A DNA stretch of 64,000 nucleotides from CAYURP01 sp964447175 (GTDB lineage: Bacteria > Zixibacteria > MSB-5A5 > SM23-73-2), in the NCBI GenBank assembly GCA_964447175.1, contig CAYURP010000012.1, positions 1 through 64,000 of the forward strand. The letters run 5' to 3'. The notes under the pieces are model-generated. The model worked only from the letters and a program-made list of their open reading frames with translations, did not search any database and had not been told where the DNA came from. This document shows positions 43,076 through 50,917 of this stretch, piece by piece. The translations under genes and the position numbers were made by a program. The number at the start of each line of letters is the position of its first letter. The first letter of the stretch is position 1.

Positions 43076-43177
43076 TATCCCTCCGTAAAATTTCTATGTT
43101 AGATATACAATTTAACCCCACCTTGAGGGCAAGGTGAGGTTACTGTATACAAAGGTGAATACTACAATTTTTTTCCA
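43076..43177. repeat. About 103-bp dispersed repeat, copy B
   Basis: Direct-orientation partner of 40904-41007, about 80% identical; differences include several in the hairpin arms and flanks. In this copy the preceding GGAGGG arm and its GTAG foot are kept, while in copy A that side is lost. Confidence 0.75.
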
Positions 43178-43202
43178 GAACCTAACTTAAGTTAGGTTCT
43201 GG
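43175..43202. repeat. Perfect 28-bp palindrome, copy 2
   Basis: Left arm CCAGAACCTAACTT with its exact complement. Relative to 23029-23056 the tenth base pair is A:T in place of G:C, a compensatory double change. A run of seven T follows at about 43209, so it could act as a terminator for the plus-strand gene. Confidence 0.9.
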
Positions 43203-43313
43203 CATTCCCTTTTTTTCTCCAAAGGGATAAATCTAATTACGCCACCAACATAAAAAATCCCATTGCAAGAAAAAGCACGGATAAATCCGTGCCTACAAAT
43301 CTCTCTCTACTCT

Positions 43314-44627
43314 CTACTCTTCACCTATAGCTTTATAATACCTCACCCTGGCAACCAAATAGTCTGCCAGAGCCTGAAGATAATTGGTCTGGGCTATGGT
43401 TAGGGCAAGCTGGGTATCCATCTCCTCCAGGCTGGTGATCACCCCTTCTGCATACTGCACCTTGGCAATTTCTAAGGCTTTCTCTGCCTGGTGGACGTTC
43501 TCCCCCTGAGAGAATATGTTCTCCTTGGCCAGGTTTATATCCGATATAGCCTGGGTTACCTCCAGCTTTATTCCCTCCTGAATTTGCTTCTCAATAATAT
43601 CTAATTCATTTATACTGGATTTTGCCTGTGCCACTTTTGACCTTGTGGCAAATCCATCAAACAAATTTATATTCACCAAAAGACCTATATGCCAATCGTA
43701 ATCCCACTCCTGCACGCTGTAAAACGGATTCTGATACGTGTAATTAGCTACTCCATACAAAGCAGGTTTATTATTTGCTTTTACTATGGAGATCGACTTG
43801 GAGGCTATTTTTTTCTGTATGTTAATAGACTTTATCTCCGGCCTTTGCTTAAGGGCAATGATCTCTGATTCCTCCAGTTTAAAGTCCTCAGGCTCGAATT
43901 TCAATTCCCCCAAAAGCTTTATATTTGTTTTTAAGTCAAGCCCCAACAGATTTTTGAACGCATCTAAGGTTAAGTCCTTTGAGTTTTTAGCCTGAGTCAG
44001 AGGAGGGATGGCATTGGTACGTTGCACCTTTGCTCTTAGGACTTCAAATTCAGATGCCTGGCCAGCTCTAAATCTTGCCTCTACTGTTTTCAAATGTTCT
44101 TCCAGATTGTTCAGAGCCTGCTCTCTTACCTCAACCAGCTTTTCAGCCAGAAGGATCAGATAAAAAGAGGATTCGACCTGGTATTTCACTTCCTGTTTAA
44201 CTCGATTATATTCCTCCTTGTAAATCTTATGACCAAGTTGTGATATCTGGTAGCTATTTCTTATTCTCCCCCAGGTGAAAAGGGGTTGCTGCAGGGACAA
44301 GCCCAAATTGTAGTTGTTGTGAAAACCGGTCTCCACTTTACTTTCAGGAGCTCCAGGGAAGGCAAAAGTGAAGCTGGGGATAACTCCTAAATATGTATAA
44401 GTTCCGGTGAAAGAGAGCTGGGGGTAAAAGCCCGATTTAGCCTCGTCAACAATAAATTTAGCGGATTCAATTTTTTCCTTCTTTTGTAGAAGAGATTTAT
44501 TGTTTTTGAGTGCTATCTCAAGACTCTGATCCAGGGTAAGAAATTGCATTTCCTGAGTCTGAGCAAATCCAAAATTTACAAAAAACAATAAAACAATCAG
44601 AAATAATCCGCATGACTTAAAGGACAT
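43314..44627 (-). CDS. TolC-family outer-membrane efflux protein
   Basis: The 437 residues include a signal peptide with predicted cleavage A22|Q23 and two homologous OEP halves with long coiled-coil helices (for example EYNRVKQEVKYQVESSFYLILLAEKLVEVRE and the matching C-terminal IQEGIKLEVTQAISDINLAKENI, only partly quoted here). The protein forms the outer-membrane channel of the tripartite pump encoded by the upstream genes. It is the last gene of the operon TetR-adaptor-RND-PII-like-TolC. The stop codon abuts a short actctct array. Confidence 0.93.
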   Translation of the reverse strand: MSFKSCGLFLIVLLFFVNFGFAQTQEMQFLTLDQSLEIALKNNKSLLQKKEKIESAKFIVDEAKSGFYPQLSFTGTYTYLGVIPSFTFAFPGAPESKVETGFHNNYNLGLSLQQPLFTWGRIRNSYQISQLGHKIYKEEYNRVKQEVKYQVESSFYLILLAEKLVEVREQALNNLEEHLKTVEARFRAGQASEFEVLRAKVQRTNAIPPLTQAKNSKDLTLDAFKNLLGLDLKTNIKLLGELKFEPEDFKLEESEIIALKQRPEIKSINIQKKIASKSISIVKANNKPALYGVANYTYQNPFYSVQEWDYDWHIGLLVNINLFDGFATRSKVAQAKSSINELDIIEKQIQEGIKLEVTQAISDINLAKENIFSQGENVHQAEKALEIAKVQYAEGVITSLEEMDTQLALTIAQTNYLQALADYLVARVRYYKAIGEE

Positions 44628-44642
44628 CTTACCTCCCGGGTT

Positions 44643-44936
44643 TTAAACGATCTCCTCAAAGGGCAAAACCAGCATTTTTACTCCCTGATCAGGAAACCGT
44701 TCTCTTAGTTTTTTTATTTCCTCAGACAGGGCGTCCTTTTTATCAGAATCCAAAGCAGACATAATCATAGTATTCCACGCAGGCCAGACCTCATCACCCA
44801 TATGGGGACCGGTCTCTCCCATTCCCTTTACCTTATCCCATCTGGTGTAGGCTTTAACCTGTACCTTTTTCAAAACATCTAAAATCTCTGGTTCTAAAGC
44901 ATTGTTGAAAATGATATATACTAAGTTCTCTGCCAT
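44643..44936 (-). CDS. Small PII/DUF3240-like protein in the efflux operon
   Basis: The 97 residues look like a ferredoxin-fold PII-type protein: LVYIIFNNALEPEILDVLKK (beta-alpha), AYTRWDKVKGMGETGPHMGDEVWPAWN (long T-loop-like segment) and KMLVLPFEEI (last strand). Similar small proteins sit between RND pump genes and outer-membrane genes in other bacteria. They lack the PII uridylation Tyr context, so the signal sensed is unknown. The ATG directly follows the TAA of the RND gene. Confidence 0.65.
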   Translation of the reverse strand: MAENLVYIIFNNALEPEILDVLKKVQVKAYTRWDKVKGMGETGPHMGDEVWPAWNTMIMSALDSDKKDALSEEIKKLRERFPDQGVKMLVLPFEEIV

Positions 44937-47900
44937 TTATTTTCTCTTTCTGATCCTCTCCTGGACAATGGTATAAAGGGTTGGAATGAACACCAGGGTC
45001 AAAAGTGTCGAAACTAAAAGCCCGGATATGACTGCTACTGCCATAGGTGATTGAATCTCAGAACCCTCCCCTATTCCGATGGCCATGGGTAAAAGTGCAA
45101 ACACAGTGGTTAGGGTGGTCATCAGAACCGGACGCAATCTGGTCCTTCCAGCAGTCACCACAGCCTCGTACAAACCCAGACCGCGTTTTAGAAGCACATT
45201 GGAATAGTCAACAATAAGGATAGCATTGGAGACCACGATCCCCGCCATCATGATTAAACCGATAAGTGACAGGACATTTACAGAAAAACCGGTGAGGAAC
45301 AAACCCCAGATAACACCCAAAATCCCTAAAGGCACGGAGAACATTATTATAAAGGGTTCTAAAAGGGACTCGAACTGAGCAGCCAGAACCATGTATACCA
45401 GAGCGACTGCCAAAAGCAAAGCCAAAAACAAAGAGGTAAACGATTCCTGTTGATCCTGATAACTTCCGGTCAGGGTTACTATAAAATTAGAGGGAATCCC
45501 TATCTCTTTTTTAATCATTGCCTGAACCTCTCGGGCCACGTTTCCAGCAGGCCTTCCCGATACCTGAGAGGTGACCGTCAATATCCTCTCCTGGTTTTTC
45601 CTCTCAATCCTTTTGGGTCCCTCTGCCTTTACCACCGTAGCCACGCTGGAAAGAGGTATCCTTCCACCTGTGGGTAAGATAAGGGAGATTCGGTCCAGAT
45701 CGAAGAGGTCTTTCCGATCTTTCTCCCTTAACTGAACTAAAATATCATATTCCTTACCCAATCGGGGATCCCGGAAAAAAGAGGCGACACTTCCCTCCAT
45801 GTTGGTCTGAATAGTATTGGCTATATAAGATAGATTTAATCCTAAATCGGATGCTTTTTCTCGATCTATTTTGATCTGAAGCTCTGGTGAGCCCGCTTCT
45901 CTCTCCACCCTCACATCCTTAATCCCGGGGATAGTCTGAATCAAACTGGCTATCTTTTGACCAAGATCTAAAGCAACTTTCTGGTCATATCCCCTGATCT
46001 CAACAACTATAGGTGCTGTTGCCCCGAACCCGGACATCTGTGTCATCATTCCTGCATTAGTGTACTTGATGTCAGCATCGGGAATGTTCTTTGTTCTGGA
46101 ACGCAGGGTATCCATTATCTCAAAAACGGATCGATCTCTCTCTGAAAGATCTGATAGATAAATCCCCATCACCGCAGCATGGGGACCGGTTATATCCTGG
46201 AAAACTGATGCCAGGGCACCAAAACCCTTACCTTCTACCCCGGCTCGAGCAGTCAGGGTTTTTAGCTCAGGGATATCTTGCAGGATCGTATTTTCTACAT
46301 TGGATACCACAGACCGGGTTTTATCCAGGTCAGTTCCCACCGGCATCTTAACCGATATATCGAACTCGCCCTCGTCGATCTCAGGCATAAACTCCGCACC
46401 TATAAACTTAACCAATGGAAGGGTAATGAGAAGAAAGGCGAAGACTATGAAGATAATAGTCTTTTTATGGGTAATGGCCCAGCTCAACACTCTTTGATAA
46501 TAACTATCTATTCCATCAAAGAACTTCTGACTTTGTCTGGATAATTTTTGGAACAGGCTTTTCCCTCCAGGATTGTTAACCTTTTTGACTTTAAGGAATC
46601 TGGAGGTCAACAGGGGGATTAAGACCATAGCCACAAAATATGAAGCAGCCAGAGATAAGGAAATGGTATAAGCCATGGGACTGAAGAAGATTCCAGCAAT
46701 TCCCTTGACGAACAATATAGGAATGAAAACCACTATGGTGGTTACCGTAGCAGCTAAAACTGCAGAGGAGACCTCAGATGCTCCGATCTGAGCAGCCTGG
46801 GATGGTCTTTCCCCTTTTTGGCGGTGCCTGAATATATTTTCCAAAACCACAATAGAGTCATCCACCAGTCTTCCAATTCCCAGGGCTAATCCACCCAGAG
46901 TTGCGATATTTAAGGTCATTTTCCCAAAATAAAGAAGAATGAAAGTGGCGATAACAGATATGGGTATGGCAGTTGATATGATGATGGTTGAGGAGAAGTT
47001 ACGCAGGAAAAGCAATATAATGATTATAGCTAAAAGACCACCTTCCAATGCTGCCCTTTCTACGTTGCTGACCGACCTCTGGATAAAAAAGGATGCGTCA
47101 TAGATGTAATAAATTTTAACTCCCTGGGGAAGTTCCGTTTCCAGCTCAGCCAAAGTCTTTTTGACCCTTTTCGCTGCCTGAACCGTGTTGGCCTGGGATT
47201 CCTTCTGCACCGTTAGCATCAGGGCTTCCTTACCATTAACCGTAACCATAGAAGTCTTTTCCTTGAAATCGTCCTTGATCTCGGCTATGTTTTTTAAATA
47301 TATGGGAGCAGAATTATGATTGGATAAAACTACGTTTTCCAGCTGGGAAACTTCAGTGAACTGACCGGTTGTTCTTATCAGGAAATCCTTTTGACCGAAT
47401 TTCAGGTGACCTGCGGGCAAATTTAAATTAGAAGCTCCTATGGCTGAAATAACCTGCTGGGTGTTAATCCCCAAACCCTCCATTTTGGATCGGTCTAACT
47501 CCACCCTTATTTCCCTTTCCAGCCCTCCCATCAAGGAAGCGGATGCTATCCCGTCCAGCCTTTCCAATCTCGGCTGAATCACATCCTCTGCTAAGATCCG
47601 TAATTCCGCCAGGTTCTGTTCTTCCCCGGAAACGCCCAGGAAAAAAATTGGCATCATGGATGGATCGAATTTAAATATCCAGGGGTTTTCAGCATCTTCA
47701 GGGATATACCCTCTCACAATATCAATTTTTTCCCTTATGTCCATGGCTACCATATCCATATCAGTACCCCATTCAAACTCAAGAAATATCGTAGAAATAT
47801 CCTCCAGAGAGTAGGAATATATATTCTTCAAATTCTTGACACTGGCCAGGTTCATCTCCAGTGGTTTGGTAACCATCGATTCAATCTCCTCCGGTCCTAC

Positions 47901-48059
47901 ACCATAGTAGTTGGTTACCACCATGGCTATGGGAAAAGTAATATCCGGATATAAATCTATGGAAAGCTGCCCAAAGGAAATCATCCCCAATACTATCACC
48001 GCAATGCAAATCATAAAGACGGTGATGGACCTTTTGGTAGCGAATTCTGGCAAAAACAT
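44937..48059 (-). CDS. RND-family efflux pump inner-membrane transporter (AcrB/MexB-like)
   Basis: At 1040 residues it has full RND length: an N-terminal helix (SITVFMICIAVIVLGMISF), two large periplasmic loops and two groups of membrane helices. GRLVDDSIVVLENIFRH in helix 4 holds the Asp pair used in proton relay; GIVVSNAILIVDYSN and the C-terminal helices complete the fold. Drug (HAE1-like) export is more likely than metal export because the helix 4 motif has the DD pattern. The start overlaps the adaptor stop by TAATG. Confidence 0.94.
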   Translation of the reverse strand: MFLPEFATKRSITVFMICIAVIVLGMISFGQLSIDLYPDITFPIAMVVTNYYGVGPEEIESMVTKPLEMNLASVKNLKNIYSYSLEDISTIFLEFEWGTDMDMVAMDIREKIDIVRGYIPEDAENPWIFKFDPSMMPIFFLGVSGEEQNLAELRILAEDVIQPRLERLDGIASASLMGGLEREIRVELDRSKMEGLGINTQQVISAIGASNLNLPAGHLKFGQKDFLIRTTGQFTEVSQLENVVLSNHNSAPIYLKNIAEIKDDFKEKTSMVTVNGKEALMLTVQKESQANTVQAAKRVKKTLAELETELPQGVKIYYIYDASFFIQRSVSNVERAALEGGLLAIIIILLFLRNFSSTIIISTAIPISVIATFILLYFGKMTLNIATLGGLALGIGRLVDDSIVVLENIFRHRQKGERPSQAAQIGASEVSSAVLAATVTTIVVFIPILFVKGIAGIFFSPMAYTISLSLAASYFVAMVLIPLLTSRFLKVKKVNNPGGKSLFQKLSRQSQKFFDGIDSYYQRVLSWAITHKKTIIFIVFAFLLITLPLVKFIGAEFMPEIDEGEFDISVKMPVGTDLDKTRSVVSNVENTILQDIPELKTLTARAGVEGKGFGALASVFQDITGPHAAVMGIYLSDLSERDRSVFEIMDTLRSRTKNIPDADIKYTNAGMMTQMSGFGATAPIVVEIRGYDQKVALDLGQKIASLIQTIPGIKDVRVEREAGSPELQIKIDREKASDLGLNLSYIANTIQTNMEGSVASFFRDPRLGKEYDILVQLREKDRKDLFDLDRISLILPTGGRIPLSSVATVVKAEGPKRIERKNQERILTVTSQVSGRPAGNVAREVQAMIKKEIGIPSNFIVTLTGSYQDQQESFTSLFLALLLAVALVYMVLAAQFESLLEPFIIMFSVPLGILGVIWGLFLTGFSVNVLSLIGLIMMAGIVVSNAILIVDYSNVLLKRGLGLYEAVVTAGRTRLRPVLMTTLTTVFALLPMAIGIGEGSEIQSPMAVAVISGLLVSTLLTLVFIPTLYTIVQERIRKRK

Positions 48060-48982
48060 TACTTTATTCCTCCCACTATACGAACCGAATCACCATGACT
48101 TAAGCTATTATGACCGGAGACAACAAGGGTTTCCCCTGGTGTCAATCCAGCTTTGATCTCAATAAGATCACTCCCGAAATCCCCGGTTTCGACTGATTTC
48201 AAGTAGGCTTTTTGATCCCTAACCACGAAGACTGCCCTCTGATCTCCCTTTTCCAGGATTGAGTAGCTGTTAACCAGAAGGGCCTCCCTGGTCTTTTCCG
48301 TAGTTATTGAAACCTGAGCATACATTCCAGGCTTTATAAGATGTCCCGGATTAGAAAGAGTAATTTCAACCGCAGTGCTCCGGGTCAGCTGATCCACTAC
48401 CGGATTTATTAAATTCACCTTTCCAGAGAAGCTTCTATCCGGGTAGGCACCCAACGAAATCTCCGCAGTCTGCCCCATCTTTATTTTGGGGAGATCTTTT
48501 TCTATTACATTTATCACCACCTTAACCTGATCCATATTCACAATTCTAAATATGGGAGTTCCCATCTGGGGGCTGGGAGAAGGTGGGCTCACTCCTGCTC
48601 CTTCGTCCAGAAAAACCCAACCTATAATGCCCTCAACTGGAGAGGTAACTTCAGCCAATTCGAATTTCATACCAGCAACGTCCCGATCCACCAGAGCTAA
48701 AACTTGATCCTTTTTAACCCGATCCCCCTCTGTGACATTTATTTTAACCAGCTTGCCCGATACTTTAGGGAAAACATCTATCTCTTCAATGCCTTTAACA
48801 TCACCGGTGAAGGAAAGGTACTTTTTGAAAGGGGTGGTTTGGACTACCTGGATCTCTACCGGCTTGGTCTTCTCCTCAACAAAAACCTCTTTCACCTGGC
48901 TTTTTTTATAAGCTTTATATCCCCGGTATCCGATTAAGGCAATAATTACCAGAACCACCATCCAGATCAAAGCTTTTTTCAT
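48059..48982 (-). CDS. RND pump periplasmic adaptor (membrane fusion protein)
   Basis: This 307-residue HlyD/MFP protein starts with a membrane anchor (ALIWMVVLVIIALIGYRGY), then a beta-barrel and lipoyl half-motifs (GKLVKINVTEGDRVKKDQVLALVD; VTSPVEGIIGWVFLDEGAGV, quoted in parts). The coiled-coil hairpin between the lipoyl halves is nearly absent, which marks the short-hairpin type. It links the RND pump to TolC. It overlaps the TetR gene by ATGA. Confidence 0.9.
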   Translation of the reverse strand: MKKALIWMVVLVIIALIGYRGYKAYKKSQVKEVFVEEKTKPVEIQVVQTTPFKKYLSFTGDVKGIEEIDVFPKVSGKLVKINVTEGDRVKKDQVLALVDRDVAGMKFELAEVTSPVEGIIGWVFLDEGAGVSPPSPSPQMGTPIFRIVNMDQVKVVINVIEKDLPKIKMGQTAEISLGAYPDRSFSGKVNLINPVVDQLTRSTAVEITLSNPGHLIKPGMYAQVSITTEKTREALLVNSYSILEKGDQRAVFVVRDQKAYLKSVETGDFGSDLIEIKAGLTPGETLVVSGHNSLSHGDSVRIVGGIK

Positions 48983-49605
48983 CTTCCTCTCCTCTTTTTC
49001 TCATTTAAGATACCTTCAAAAAAAATCTTACGGATTACTGAAAGTTCTTTATTTATGGGATATTTCCTGTCAGAGATCAGGTATTTGTAAAGTAAAGAAT
49101 TGGTCAAGCCCCACAATGCGTAAGCACAACTTGAGGGGTCAGCTTTTTTAAGATATCCTTTTTTCATTCCCTCGGCTAATATATCCTTCAGATGGCTAAT
49201 GATGGAGAGATCTCTTTCCCTCAAAGTGCATCGGGCGGATTTCATCTCAGCCCAGGCTCTTTCCTGTACTAAAAGCCTGAAGAAATCACGATGTTTCTCA
49301 AAGAACTTAAAATGAGTGGTTAAAGCCAGCTTGAGTTTATCCATATAATCATCGACCTTAGCTATGCTGGAAAATATATTCTCTTTCAACGAATTCAGTC
49401 CCCATTCCAATGTGGATAAAAAAAGATTTTCTTTGCTTTCAAAATACCGATAGACCGTTCCCTTTCCCAATCCAGCTAAATCAGCAATTTTTTCCACGTC
49501 CGTGTCCTGATACCCGTATCTGGAGAATACCTTCATGGAAGCGGTCAAAATCTGCTGCTTTCTTTTGGCTGTTAGCTTTTCTCTTTTAACCTGTTTTTTA
49601 TCCAT
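48979..49605 (-). CDS. TetR-family transcriptional regulator
   Basis: The 208 residues begin with a basic stretch and a TetR helix-turn-helix: ILTASMKVFSRYGYQDTDVE and IADLAGLGKGTVYRYFESKE (about residues 19-58). The C-terminal ligand domain is helical and not specific. As first gene of the efflux operon it probably controls its own transcript in response to a pump substrate. An 18-bp palindromic stretch upstream (49623-49638) is a candidate operator. Confidence 0.92.
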   Translation of the reverse strand: MDKKQVKREKLTAKRKQQILTASMKVFSRYGYQDTDVEKIADLAGLGKGTVYRYFESKENLFLSTLEWGLNSLKENIFSSIAKVDDYMDKLKLALTTHFKFFEKHRDFFRLLVQERAWAEMKSARCTLRERDLSIISHLKDILAEGMKKGYLKKADPSSCAYALWGLTNSLLYKYLISDRKYPINKELSVIRKIFFEGILNEKKRRGR

Positions 49606-49622
49606 TTTTATTTTCTAAAACG

Positions 49623-49638
49623 GACGGACGAGTCCGTC
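49623..49638. promoter_or_regulatory. GACGGAC inverted repeat upstream of the TetR gene
   Basis: GACGGAC and GTCCGTC are separated by GA, 18 bp before the TetR start codon. The symmetry and place fit a TetR operator, but it also resembles the intergenic hairpins found elsewhere, so the assignment is tentative. Confidence 0.4.
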
Positions 49639-49768
49639 TTGTTCTATACGATAACTATTTGAATAAGTTTAAATATTTTGAAAAAAACTAACCCATTAAA
49701 ATCATTTTTGTTTTTTGCGTCTACCCGTATGTTTTGAAAATCTGGGCTATACAGCCATACAAAGCAAT

Positions 49769-50116
49769 CTACTCCGCCTTATCCCCATTTTTGTTCTCAT
49801 TTTTTCCCTCGGTTTGAGTTTTCTTTTCCTCTTTTTCCTTGCCCTCTGATTTAACCTCATCTAAATAATTCATTCTGAGCTCGAAAAGGACGTGATCCAA
49901 GAATTTTTTCTCCTCCGGGGACAAGTTGCCCTGGGTCTTTTCCTGAAGCATTCCTAAAATATCAATGGAGAATTTAGCCTGATTCAAATCTTTTTCCACT
50001 TTATTGGTTAAGGGGTTCACTATCTTTCCCATCTGCTGGAGGGCAGCTGTCTGAAACATTAAAACCAGCTGCAGAAAAAGCTGAATCTTCGAATCTTTTG
50101 AGTTCCCTTTCTCCAT
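49769..50116 (-). CDS. DUF1844 domain protein
   Basis: The 115 residues contain the DUF1844 core FLQLVLMFQTAALQQMGKIV, then DLNQAKFSIDILGMLQEKT and LSPEEKKFLDHVLFELRMNYL. The tail is a run of Lys/Glu. DUF1844 proteins are widespread small cytosolic proteins of unknown function. It shares orientation with the next two small genes and recG. Confidence 0.82.
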   Translation of the reverse strand: MEKGNSKDSKIQLFLQLVLMFQTAALQQMGKIVNPLTNKVEKDLNQAKFSIDILGMLQEKTQGNLSPEEKKFLDHVLFELRMNYLDEVKSEGKEKEEKKTQTEGKNENKNGDKAE

Positions 50117-50143
50117 TTTCCTCTCCTTCAGTTATTTCCCTTT

Positions 50144-50332
50144 TTAATCTTTAACCTTTTTCCGGGCTAAGACCAGATTGTGCCGGGCGTCAATCAATTC
50201 CGCATCCACCTTCTTCAGAAGCCTTTCCAGGTCGTAATCTTCTGCCCCCTGGATCAACTCGTTCAATAGCCTGGCACATTCTTCTGTATCTTCTAAGAGC
50301 TTATCTAATTTTTCCCCATATTTCATTTTCAA
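50144..50332 (-). CDS. Small coiled-coil protein, unknown
   Basis: I do not recognise this 62-residue protein. It is almost entirely helical and charged (EKLDKLLEDTEECARLLNEL, DLERLLKKVDAELIDARHNL), likely two helices forming a hairpin. The frame starts at ATG with GAAATTG upstream. It lies 14 bp from its neighbour on one side and 28 bp on the other, so it is plausibly real and co-transcribed. Confidence 0.55.
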   Translation of the reverse strand: MKMKYGEKLDKLLEDTEECARLLNELIQGAEDYDLERLLKKVDAELIDARHNLVLARKKVKD

Positions 50333-50345
50333 TTTCCCTCGATTT

Positions 50346-50906
50346 TTATGATCCTATGCTTCTGGTTCTGGCTAACTTCTCTTTTATCCTACGCATATCC
50401 AGACGATATTGATTCATTACCACCTCAGCTATATCATCCGGATCGATCCCATAATCTGAAAGACCCTTGGCTTTCACCGGAACGTTTTTGCTGGATATGT
50501 TGATCCCCAGATGAATCTTGGTGGAGACAGAGGTCTTGGTAACGGTGGAAACAGTTAATTTGAAATCCTCCTCATAGATATCATTGCCCCACCTTTGAAA
50601 GACATCTCCCTTGAGCCTGTGATTTAACTTATCCTTAAGAATGGAAACTAAGAGTTGCTGACGCAGGACAGCTTTTTCTAAATCCAGTTCAAAATGTTCC
50701 ACCAGAAAGTGCAACATCATCTCCGATCTTATCTGAGTTTTCTTTTTAAGGTGGTCTATTCCTATAAGATATTTTTCCTCCAGCTCGCAAGGTCCTATGA
50801 AAGCAATGATGCTATCGCCCAGGATGTCAAAATTCATATAGGTCCAGTGCGGCACCAGCTGTTCCCCGGTGAACTTTATCTTCTCTTTGAAATAAAGCGA
50901 TCTCAT
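50346..50906 (-). CDS. DUF366-like protein
   Basis: The 186 residues include YTGEQ-like KFTGEQLVPHWTYMNF, GDSIIAFIGPCELEEKYLIG, and HFLVEHFELDLEKAVLRQQL, a pattern I associate with the DUF366 family seen in thermophilic archaea and some bacteria. It has no signal peptide or membrane helix. Function is unknown. It begins 12 bp past the recG stop on the same strand. Family assignment is from memory of conserved segments. Confidence 0.65.
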   Translation of the reverse strand: MRSLYFKEKIKFTGEQLVPHWTYMNFDILGDSIIAFIGPCELEEKYLIGIDHLKKKTQIRSEMMLHFLVEHFELDLEKAVLRQQLLVSILKDKLNHRLKGDVFQRWGNDIYEEDFKLTVSTVTKTSVSTKIHLGINISSKNVPVKAKGLSDYGIDPDDIAEVVMNQYRLDMRRIKEKLARTRSIGS

Positions 50907-50917
50907 CTTATACTCCT

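Larger units (their letters stand above)
42919..43296. repeat. REP-like hairpin cluster between two convergent genes
   Basis: Elements: 42919 GTAG, one base, GGAGACC/GGTCTCC (to 42941); 43058-43067 CTACGCGTAG palindrome whose GTAG (43064) leads, after one base, into GGAGGG/CCCTCC (43069-43085); 43116-43139 CCCCACCTTG/CAAGGTGAGG; the 28-bp palindrome 43175-43202; 43275-43292 GCACGGAT/ATCCGTGC followed directly by CTAC (43293-43296). No gene is visible in 42852-43313; the hairpins may double as terminators for the flanking convergent genes. Confidence 0.8.
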
